Positions 50,963 to 61,210 of a DNA stretch of 64,000 nt are shown one piece after another. Position numbers and translations under genes: made by a program. The notes under the pieces were generated by a model. It did no database searches, was not told where the DNA came from, and saw nothing but the letters and a program-made list of their open reading frames with translations. The stretch's first letter is position 1. Each line of letters starts with the position of its first letter. The DNA is from Fratercula arctica (taxonomy: Eukaryota > Chordata > Aves > Charadriiformes > Alcidae): contig CANTUZ010000004.1 in assembly GCA_947846985.1 (NCBI GenBank), positions 48,283,672 through 48,347,671 of the forward strand, read 5' to 3'.

Positions 50963-51715
50963 TAAGATGATGTTCTCAAAATCTTCTGATGTTTTACCTG
51001 TAAGTTTTCCTCTCCTTTAAAGATATTTATAAACAATACCTCAGAACTGAGTACAACTACTGTAGCTGTACACCAAGAATGATACTGTATGTATGTGGCT
51101 ACCATACCCATAGGTAAAATCCTAAGAATACACCAAGACCTCCACAGTAAGACAGAGGAAACAGAATGATTAAGAGTTACTGGAAGAAGGGAAAAGCAGC
51201 AGGTAGCAAGCAATGGCTTTAGATGCTGATTGTCTCCACCAACTTGGAAGGAACACCTCCAGACAGCCATAGCAGATAAAATAGTCTTGTAGGATGGAAA
51301 CCAAAATTAAGGAGAGTCACCAGATACTCAAAAAATGAAAATTTTCTATGCCACTAACCACAAAGTACCACCGTACACCGTCCAGTCTTACAAATAATAA
51401 CATTTCAGACAAAAATATATCATGGAATGGCATTAGCAGACTGTGTGGAGCCTCAAATAGATCTATGCCAAGATTTGCAATGCTCACAGTTCTTCCTAGG
51501 ACTTTCAAATTTATCTAAATACGTGTTACCCCTAGATTTTTTTTAAGTCTGAAAAATATCAAACAACTCAGCACAGAGATTGCAACCATAAGATCCGCGA
51601 AGAAGCCAATCCCTTAACTTGGCTTCAGGGCCACATGTGATTGTACTCTTCAGATATGTGTGTCATGCTGGGCTTAGCATAAAATTAGGCTGAAGGAATT
51701 GTGTCATTTCTCAGT
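50963..51715. other. Unique non-coding DNA
   Basis: Two short minus-strand frames (50956-51270, 51317-51508), neither recognised. Confidence 0.45.
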
Positions 51716-51795
51716 TTTACTCCATAGCCAGGTGGGTTAGAGGACTTGTCTGAGATGGAGGACACCCACGTTTAAGTTAAGCTCTTTTCATTGCA
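51716..51795 (+). repeat. tRNA-derived SINE relic (MIR/AmnSINE-like)
   Basis: TACTCCATAGCCAGGTGGGT, then GGACTTGTCTGAGATGGAGG and a CACCCACGTTTAAGTTAAGC segment, follow the pattern of amniote tRNA SINEs (CCCAGTGGTTAGAGCACTTGCCTGGGATGTGGGAGACCCAGGTTCAAGTCCC). A degenerate A box and B box are visible. Inactive. Confidence 0.5.
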
Positions 51796-52396
51796 TGGCT
51801 CTCCCTCTAGACTAAGGTGATTCTTCTGTACATGCCTGCAAGCAAATGCCTGGAAGTCTGTGAAATCTTCAGTATGAAAGACAGGTGTTACAGAAGTATC
51901 AATCAAAACCAAAATGGGTCTTCAAGGTGCTGAGAGTAGAAGCTTTAATGCAATTTACATTCTCTTGCAAATCTAGTGCCAGATGATAATCTTTAAACAG
52001 GCATTACCATCCTCAACACAGAACTGCATGTTTTAAAGAATTCCCAGCGCCTGGTTCAACTCATCAAAATCTATTCACCTCAAATTCTACATAGGTATAG
52101 TCCCATCACCATTATGGAACTTCTCTGCACAGTTTGAGGTAAACCAAGCCATACGTTTGAATACTTGCACCAAGGGAGTCAAACAACAGCGGCATTCTCA
52201 CCTCATTGACATTTTCCTAGTTTTATTTGGCTCATGAAACATTAAAATGCTGGAATTGGAAAGTTAAAAGAATTTTAAGCTGCTGGGCATGATGAAAAGC
52301 AATGCCTTTGAGTAGCAGTTTCACAAATCTGTTGGGGAGTGATTAGACATTAATAGCAGCTTCGTATACTTAATAAAGTTTGCATAGCCAATTGGA

Positions 52397-52487
52397 ACTT
52401 TATAAAGTGTGGCATTGTTCTGGAGTGTGGCCCTGACGTGGACTTTACGAAGCATGCAGGAGGCCGTACAGACTTTATGAAGTCCAC
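52397..52487. repeat. Three ACTTTA(T/C)RAAG motifs with an 8-bp inverted repeat
   Basis: ACTTTATAAAGT (52397-52408), GACTTTACGAAG (52441-52452) and GACTTTATGAAG (52471-52482) share one core. The last two are enclosed by perfect arms GTGGACTT (52438-52445) and AAGTCCAC (52480-52487). Confidence 0.7.
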
Positions 52488-54275
52488 ATTGAGGATAAGT
52501 ATCAAACTAAGCAGGAAAAGTACACCAAGCCCTAATATGTGACTTGGAAACTCATGCCCATCTGCTCCCTGAAAGCTCCCATTTCACTGATGCTATAGGA
52601 TTGCACTCAAAACACAAGCCTTGAGCATATTTTACTAGTTTGTAAAATTATTTTAATCTTCAAGTGTTCAGAATCTTAAGTAAATTATAGTTGTATGAGA
52701 TAAAAAAACAACAAAGAAACTGGAAAACAGGTATGAAATACACTAGTAGAAAAAAAACCCCATCAGCATAGTAATATGTGGTCACTCGTATGGGTCTTTC
52801 CATAATAAGCTGTACAATATGGAGAAAAAGCATGACTGGTGAAACTGAAACTGTTATTGTGTGAGTTTTCCTGCAGCCCTCCTTCTTCTGGCAAAAATTA
52901 TAAATTGAAAACCAGACACTCACTATGGGACAACTGATAATTTGCAGAAGGAAGGTTTATAGAGCACAACAGAGGAAATATCTCTCAGGTGTAAGCTCCG
53001 ATCAGTGCAATAAAAAGCCATGGATCTTCTAGGTCTTCCTCTAATTACTAGATTTTTTTCTTCATAATGGCACAACTCCAGCAGGACAGAAGAGGAAAAG
53101 TAAAAAGGAGGAGGTGTGAACATCCCACCTCTTAGATCAGCCAAGAGCCTCTAAGTTGCTCTCAGAGGAGGGAAGAGGTAGGTCTTTGGACCCCAGAGGA
53201 TGAAGAAGGAATTGAACTTGGGTGTCTCACTTCCCAGGCAAGTGTTTTCTGACCTCAAGATATTTCATAGTACTAGAAAAAATAAATTTCAGCTTCTGAA
53301 TGAGCACATTTTAAGGTTAAGTCTTCTGCTCTGGCCATTGGATGCAAATTTACCTTCAGAAGTACTGAGGCTGTTCTTGAGACAAGCATCTTGTAAAAAG
53401 CATGCACACAGGGCAGGTATCAACCGCAAAAGAACTGAGATATCCAAAACTCTTGGGCAGCATGCCTATCTTCAGGTACTGGAGAATGGATGAAGGCACC
53501 TCACTGCAGCTCAAAGCAAGGCATGTGGGGAGGTGGGATTCAAGGTGCAACTTCTCTCTCAGTTTGTTCTTGGCTCTTGGCTTACATTGTTGGTTGTTGC
53601 TGAGGTCACCTGAGGGCACTCAAATCCCCACAAATTCCCACTGTAAAGGGAATCAAAGCATCCAAACATGACTTCTGCCAGCCCTGTGCAAGGAGATCAG
53701 GCACCTAAGAGTGCACACTCGTGCTTAAATGTTAGACAAATACACGCCTTCCTGATGTCCTGACCCCTTTCGGTCAGCAGGGCCTGACCACCATGTCTTT
53801 ACCTCCAGTGAGGGCACGCACTGGTTCTGAATGGCTGTGCTCTAAGTTTCAAATAGGGCAAAATTCCATTTATTCAAAAGGAAACCCTGCTTGAAGGAGG
53901 GCTCTTATAAAAGTCACATTAATAAGGCTGCTTATTCGCTCTTCTTCCTCACACTCTTATGATTCACTGTGCAAGTCAAAATTTAATTTTGCGACTTTCC
54001 TTCAAAACATTACAAATGTTTTTATATGTCATTGTAAATATAAACTATATTGAGTTTGGCTTGCAGTGTAGATAGAGAATGAAAGTTCCTTTTTTAAAAA
54101 AATTTCTCAATGCAAGGATTGCCTGTGAAATATAGAAAGCAAATGGTTTATTACCAAACAGACACAAAAAATTAACAGATCTAAGCATGGTATGGATTTT
54201 TTTCCCTACTCATCAAGCTATCAATTAGATTATCTTAACTCACTTTTGAAGACAACTGACCATTCAGATCCACAT
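52488..54275. other. Unique non-coding DNA
   Basis: Frames at 53200-53671 are unrecognised. A small inverted repeat, GGTCAG...CTGACC, lies at 53772-53789. Confidence 0.45.
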
Positions 54276-54340
54276 TTTGATTAATTATTTAACAAAACCT
54301 CTTAATTTGCAAATTAATTGCTTCAGAATTACAGTTTTAG
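54276..54340. promoter_or_regulatory. Homeodomain/POU-like motif cluster (candidate)
   Basis: TTTGATTAATTATTTAAC is followed by the perfect 16-bp palindrome TTAATTTGCAAATTAA (54302-54317) and then TTGCTTCAG. TAAT cores and the octamer-like TTTGCAAA are typical of developmental enhancers, but AT-rich DNA produces such motifs by chance. Confidence 0.3.
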
Positions 54341-57300
54341 TTGTCTTGCGTGCAACAGTTTGTCAGGTTTTGGGTTAATACATTGTGGACACTAGAAAGG
54401 ATCTTTTCCTTTTTAATCAAAAATTATTAAAGTATGGCATTACAATGCAGACGACACAATCTTTCCAGCTACCAAATCTATGAGCTAAGATGACTGATTC
54501 TATCACGTTTAAATCAGTATGAAATTGATTAAATGACTTGGCAAATTCTGTCATTCAGCTTGACAGAGGAAAACCCAGTGCAATGTTTCAACAGCTGCTT
54601 CATTGCTTGTCCATTACTTAACAACTAAAATACAGCAGTTTGTGTATGACTAGGCAATGTACAGATACTGTTTTAGAGCATCATTATGAGTCTGGTAAAT
54701 AGGTTTAGACTAAGGATATGAAAACAAACTCTGTGTAATTTTCTGTAGCAGTGTTCAAAGGGCTTATGATTGGCAGCATAACTGACTGTATTGACCAAAA
54801 GAGCTGGGGACATCTGGCTTTCTAGCCCTACAGATGAAAGACCATATGTTATAAAAAAACATAGTGTGAGAGGGGAAAAAATAGCTCTAGGCTAAATACA
54901 TGAACAGGGGTCAAAGCTAACAGAAATCCAATCCAGTCACCAATGTTGCTCCAACAAGGGGTGAATGATGTAGGGCTGTTGGGCAATGCAGAAATGTTGT
55001 TGACTTGTTGACCAACATATAGTTGAGCTGACAGCTGAATATCTCAGAAAACCTGAGGGATCTCTCTGCTTCACCTTCCCTGATGCTGAGAAGGATGGTT
55101 TACATTACAAATGCCTACAGCTTACCAAAAGTGACTTATGTCCGTACTTTCATCTGTTTCACCAAGTTTCAACTGAGTATAGTGTAACTGTTTAAGATCA
55201 AATTAGGGCATATTACAATTTTCAACATCACTCCCAGTTTTCCCATAGTTAGAGTTCTGGAAACAATGCATCCATTCAAATTTATTTCAAGTGAGCTATG
55301 AAGGGACTAAAGCCATAATTTACTGTTTGATGCCCTTTTTTCATATGCTAATGTCAAAGTTGTGGTCATAAGCTTAAAATCATTTGCTTGTGCTGTTTCC
55401 TATTTGAGCTCACAAAAAGACATATGAATCTGATAGGCCCAGCTTACAGTGTGGGCTGTTAAAAAAGCAATACCTTCACTGGTTTATGAAAAAAAAAAGT
55501 TATTTCTAAATGTAAAATAGAAAATAAAGATGTTCCTTTACATAACACTCAGTGCTACACAGTGGCATATATTTAATTTTTGTCAGTGATCAATGAAAAA
55601 GAACACATATTGAAAATCGTACGTGAAAATTGTGCTCAAGAAGTGAGGGGAACAGATTAGAGATCTTTACTCTGTTCTTAAAGTCAGTATAATACATTCC
55701 AGAGACTAAATAAACAAAATTCACACCAAGTTGGCTGGCATTTTCAAAGGTGCCAACTCAGCATGCTGCTGCAAGTTTCTGCTGAATTGAGCACTTTTTA
55801 TTCTTTGAAACAAACATCTGTGATTCAGTGTGATAGATTTTAATACAGTTAGACAATATAACAAGATGTGTTTTAGAGAAAAACATCAGTATGAATGAAT
55901 GGTTCTTGGTAGCTCCACAATACGCACTTTTAAATTATATTGAATAATAGATTTTTCTCCAGATTACTCCTATCAACTAAGAATAATCTTTTGTATTGTT
56001 AAGTGAAGTCAACAGAGCAGATAAAAGGCTATTTTTCCCCAAAACACAGTACCAACCATTTTAAATTGGAATTTTTACATAGTATACTAAACTACAGCAT
56101 TTGTGCATGTCAGTGGTTTAAGGTGACTCAATGCACTGAATTAAAAGGTGTTAAGGCACAATATGTAGTACAGCCAAGCACACTACAAATCGCAGAATCA
56201 TTCACTCCTATTGTTTGTTTTCACAGTCTCACTAGGTAAAGTTAGTCAAAGCAGTTTTTAACAGGAGCAAGGGGGAAAAAAAAGGAAAAAGAAAAAAAAA
56301 AAAAAAGAAATTCATTCCAGGACCAGGAAAAGGATGTTATTCCCCACCTCCCAAGACACTTAGCAAATATGACCCCCAAGCCTGAACCAGCTTTTCCTAA
56401 TCAATTTCCAACCACCAGCTAGGTGCGAGCTTTTACAATTCTTCCCCCAGATTTCATGAAGGATTTTATGCAATATGGGTCCCAAATCAGACAACTGCTT
56501 TGATTTCAAGGAGCATAGGCTGTAAACAGAGCATACGGTCATTGCTCCTTGCAATCCCAGACCTAGCATCCTCAAGGAAGCGTGAAAGTTCTCTAGATAC
56601 TTGCAAAAGACCATTGCATAACATTTAATTTCACGTTCAGTAATCATTTCGTCACTGGGTTCAGATGATAAAGTGGATACAGATGTTCATTAGCAACAAA
56701 AACATATGCAAACAAGGAAGCAATCCAAGAAGCTGCTAGCAACTGAAAAGTCCAAGGCTGACCATCCCATGTTGCAGAGTCAAAACCACCTATCTTTAGG
56801 CCAAAAAAGAAGTCTGACCCCTCCACCATCTATAGGAGTTCAAATTAGGTTTTTCTCATCCTACTCATACTTCAAGGATAAGGCCATTTTATGCAGGATA
56901 TATTTAAGCCTCAGTGGCCAAAGCATGCAGAAGAGTTTGCAACGTTCCAGTCAACCAGGATTTGCTCCTACAAGTCCTTCCATACAAACAGTCCTCCCTA
57001 TCACAGCTTTACCCAAAAATCTCCACTGGCTGAGAGGCAGAGGCTCACAGCCTGGCTTTGCTGCTCTTATTTCTGTCGGCAACAATGGGTAATAAGAAAG
57101 ATTCCTCCTGGGGTCTTTTCCAGAGGTAATTTCTCTCCCAGCTTCCCAATGGAGGAGGAAAACACAAAGAAGATCATCTGCAGGGAGCGACAGCTTCTAT
57201 TTGTCACGTCAAACGTCCCATACTCTGTCCTTGTCCTCTGGAGGGAATCATTCACAGGGAGAAGATTAGTCAAAAGGATTAGCATGAAGCCAGATTATAC

Positions 57301-59790
57301 ACACACAGAGCTCAGTCAACTAATAAACCAGCACCTTTATGCATTTTTTGCTTTTTAACCTCTTGGTTTCCGGACTTCTGATACGCATCCGTTTAAGCAC
57401 CACCATATATCAGGAGATGCTGAATACACAACTGATGAAGATACGTTTGTGGCTAATCTGGCATATTTGAGTAATTTCTCATCAGCCACAAGATGTCAGT
57501 GTTGCTGAATGTTATTATTCTTACCTGCAAAGAAGCATCTATAGATGTTGAAGATGGCTGTCAATACTGGGCTTTATTCAGTAAGTCTAACAAAAAAAAC
57601 CCCAAGACATAACACACAACCAAAGCCAATAAAATACTGCATGGCAAAGTGCAATTTGGTATAAACCATAATAAGTAAAACTTGAACTACATGGTTATTG
57701 CTTCCACCTTCTCCCAACATGCAAATCCTTGTGTCCTTACACAAGTCCCAAGTCATGCAACACTTGAGCTTGGAAGACAGTTCTTGCACAGCGGCATCGC
57801 TTGGAAAGGAGTAACCAGGGATGACACCAGAGCTGTTTCACCATGAAGAAATTAGTCCACCCCACCAGAAATGAGGCTGCCCAGGAACTCTGACTCTCCC
57901 AACTCTTACTAAATATTATTTCTGAAATCAAAGAACATGCTAATCACTGTCTCCCCATTTTACTCTTGGTATGTACTTCCACACCCCTTTGGCTCTGGCA
58001 GCAAACTCTGCCCACATGGCTCCATCATGGAGATCTTTCTGCGCGCAGACTTGTTTCTTCTCTCTACCATTTCCCCAGTTGTATGAGCACATGTTTTTGT
58101 AAAGCCAAACTACAAACCAGTTTACTGAACTATCTGGTTTTGGAACACCCTTTCCTCTTCCCAGCCCTTCCCAAAAGGCCAAGGTCAGTCAGAAGGGGAA
58201 CTTTTGAACTGATATTGTTGCGGACTCAATGTATTGTGAAACTGCACCTCGGATTTCCTCTGCAGACCTACCGACCCCTACACCGATTATTTTTCTGCTT
58301 CCTTCTTGGTTGCAGGAGATTTGTTTCACCAAACACTGACTTGACTTCCACTTCTAAGTATAGCAGAGCACTGGTACAATTAGTATGAGAATTCCTGTTT
58401 ACATTATTTGTTGCCATTCTTGCCCTCTGAACTTGTTTACTTTTGAAATCGCAGGAAGCATGACTTTGGCAGGAGTAGAGACAGGACTGTTCACCATGAA
58501 AAAAATTAGATGAATAGAGATAGGTGAATTTATACACACTTGCAGTTATAAAAATACGCAATGGAAACATGGTTATTTGAGTTGGGAAGTTCAGCAGATA
58601 GTTTAATACGTTTGATCCATCTATACTTTCTTTTCAAAAAATATGAATATATCTCCCAATAGTAAATCCAAATATTTCAGTTATGAGGGACATATTTAGG
58701 GGAAAAGAAGGTTTTACCTGTTTCTTACAACATTTTCCCAGCTGCCTTCCCTGCCCCTCTTTTTATCCCCCCAAAACAACCCGTTCTTTGAAAAATACTG
58801 CCATAGGCAAAGCAATAAAAATAAATCTCAGGGAAAGTCTTTCCTGTTTCCAAACCTTCCCTCCACTTGTGCTGAACACCTCAACTAGGAAAATCCATTC
58901 CCAGTTTAATAAAAATCATTCTTCATAAAGACAACCCCTGACAGCTCCTCCCTGTTCCATTAAGCAGTCTGGTTGTAGTGACCGTAAATCCCTGTATTTA
59001 TCTCCGTCCCATCTTTGCATTGTGTGGAAGGCACCGTCTTCTCTGCCGAAGTCAGAGGCTCTGTTTGCTTGACACGTTCCCGCCTCCCCTGTTAGTGACA
59101 GCAGGCACAAACGTGCCAATATTCACAGGTCTCAAGTCGCTGGCGTGCCCGGCTGTTGTGCAGAGGTGTAGACTGACTCCTCGCTGCGTGCACAGTGACC
59201 ATTTGTCTACACTTTCCGGCTGCCTGGAAATCTGGTAGATTAATGCCCAAAGTGGTAGAGTTGGCAGGAGCGCAGTGGAGAGATTCTCAGAAAAGCCTGA
59301 CAGTTTCTGTTGAACTAGCTAGCCTCATTAAAAAGTTGCATTTGCCGGGGTCATCTCAGGATGAGAATGACTGGGATTTATTTTTTCTTTCCTGGGGTCC
59401 CACTCAGTTAAGTTTGTCTTCACGCAAATTCTAAAATTTCCAAGCTATTTACCAAAACTACGTAAACTTGCTGAGAGCCTGAGCTACAAGCTCTCAGGGA
59501 GATGGTTGTTAGGTTTTAGTATAATTCCTGGAAAAGTTAGAGAGGTGACTGAAGCAGGGTTATTTGATCCAGCTCATACGTACATAGCGGGTAGCTCAGC
59601 TAATCAAGGTATTGTGCTTCAAATAACTACAGCAGTCTAAGAGGCAAAGGTTGGGATGGCATGGGAAAGGATTTCATCAGCTCAAAATTAATAAAGACAA
59701 GGATGGAAATACAAGACTTGGAAACTAGAGAGTGGAGGAGTATCTTATTTCAGGCACTCTAGTGTAAAGGTGAAACTGCCTCATTAACGT
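54341..59790. other. Unique non-coding DNA
   Basis: Overlapping open frames at 56706-57358 (128 and 155 codons, plus) and 57966-58388 (140 codons, plus) have no recognisable domains. The segment 59000-59420 carries more CpG than its surroundings. Confidence 0.45.
56271..56310. repeat. A-rich polypurine tract
   Basis: GGGGGAAAAAAAAGG followed by GAAAAA and a 15-bp A run; purines only over about 40 bp. Confidence 0.85.
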
Positions 59791-59835
59791 GAGCTCTGGC
59801 ATAAGCCAGTTCTGGCATCAGAGCTCTGGCCTAAG
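59791..59835. repeat. Two-copy 30-bp-period repeat
   Basis: GAGCTCTGGCATAAG (59791-59805) and GAGCTCTGGCCTAAG (59821-59835) differ at one base; a TTCTGGCATC lies between them. Confidence 0.7.
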
Positions 59836-60769
59836 GGTATGCCTTTTTCACCTGCTTTTGTTTTTCCTCCCCCCCTAACAAACTAGGGATTTGGCTGGTG
59901 GGAGGTAGGGTGAGGCTTTTTTTTTTTTTTTTTCATTTTTGAATGGGGACTTAGGAAAGAAAAGTACAATTCTTATTTTAAATTATAAAAGGGTGAACTT
60001 CAGCTGTATTGCTTAATTCAGTTTCACATGCAATAACCTTTCAAATGGTGCTTGAAAGTCAAGTCAAATTTCAATATAAATGATATTGCTAGGTTAATAT
60101 TAACGTATGAGACACTGCCCTTTATGTTTCACTATCATCCCTTCAAATGTGTTGAACAGTAATTTTAATAGAATCATAAAAATCTTCAATTTCCTCTGTA
60201 GATTTAACCAATGCCAAGAGCAGTAAAAGAGTTATGCTTCTGTCTCATTTGTAAGGTTTGCGATTATTTTAACATCTCAGTTTTTGCAGGTCTTGTGTAC
60301 TTAGACCCTAAGCCTGTTACTTCTTTGCTTAGAAATACCTTCCCGGTAAGAACTGCTCAAACTCTTTTGTACTCACTTGCTTCTTCTAACAAGGATGTTA
60401 GAATTGGAAGCTACAAGTGAAAAAAAAAAAAAAAAAAAGGGAGGGATGGAAACACCCTGACGCCAATGTGCTTCATAATTTGACTTCAGTGAATATTCAG
60501 TGCTGTGGATTAAACAAGGACACTGGAAAGTTATTTAAATATGTATCAGATGCTGATACATCGTCGGCTTTTAGTGTGAGAAATTTAAGCCCACAAAGTA
60601 ATTTCTTGAGAAATATTCAAATGACAGAAAACAGCGGGGAGAGCAAAGATGCAATCTCAGCTTAAAATACAGCCTTTCAACACACAGATCTGTTGCTGCA
60701 AGAGGGAAAATGTGTCACCACAAGAACCATGGGGGCAAAGAGGGTGCAGGAAAGCTGCAGGAGAAGTGT
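59836..60769. other. Unique DNA with T17 and A19 tracts
   Basis: Poly(T) at 59917-59933 and poly(A) at 60420-60438. The plus frames 60211-60420 and 60417-60665 abut the A run and are not recognised. No processed pseudogene was identified upstream of the A run. Confidence 0.5.
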
Positions 60770-61210
60770 CACCCCACACCCGCAGAGACCAACTTCGGTG
60801 GCCCCAGCACCCCATTGCCAATGCAGCCACCTCGCTCTGGCACAAACGACTGTGCAAAGCGTTGGAAAATCGGTCACCCTGCCAGCTGGGAGCTGGGGAT
60901 GCAGCCGTTTCTGTACTGGATGAACTAGCAGTGGTGGATCAGGTGTGAAGAGCCTGACTCATCCTTTCCCGCAATGCGACAAACTTGGCCATGAGCAACC
61001 GCTTTGTCTTCCCGGCCAAATGCAACCCTCACCCAGCGCAAACCGGCATCCAGGGTCTGTCGTACCACCCCGCCTTCCCACGCCCTGCGCTTCCCAGCCT
61101 TCCCGCCGCACGAATCACCCACTCCAGAGGTAGATGTAGGGTTTTGAGCCGCCACCTCACCGATGCCTTCCTTGCCCGATTTGAAAGAGGAATCACTCGT
61201 ACCGGCTGAG
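60770..61210. promoter_or_regulatory. CpG-rich block, possible CpG island
   Basis: By hand I count about 25 CpGs in roughly 440 bp of C-rich sequence, far above the surrounding desert. This would probably meet common CpG-island thresholds (GC above 50%, observed/expected above 0.6). CpG islands usually mark promoters or enhancers that stay unmethylated in the germ line. No TATA box, initiator or convincing first exon is evident. Open frames on both strands (for example 60985-61209 plus, 61029-61295 minus) follow from the lack of AT-rich stops. It could also be an orphan island or an unrecognised GC-rich repeat. Confidence 0.5.

Noticed and set aside
53772..53789. GGTCAG/CTGACC hairpin
   Set aside because: Six-bp arms are common by chance.
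55725..55800. Segment with ATTTTCAAAGGTGCCAACTC resembling an old amniote repeat
   Set aside because: Match is short and uncertain; not enough to annotate.
56706..57358. Overlapping 128- and 155-codon open frames on the plus strand
   Set aside because: Two overlapping frames are open at once and neither has a recognisable motif, which points to a local lack of stops rather than a gene.
60211..60438. Open frame ending directly at a 19-bp poly(A) run, suggesting a processed pseudogene
   Set aside because: No known protein is recognisable in the frame, no AATAAA precedes the A run at the right distance and poly(A)-type retroposition is rare in birds.
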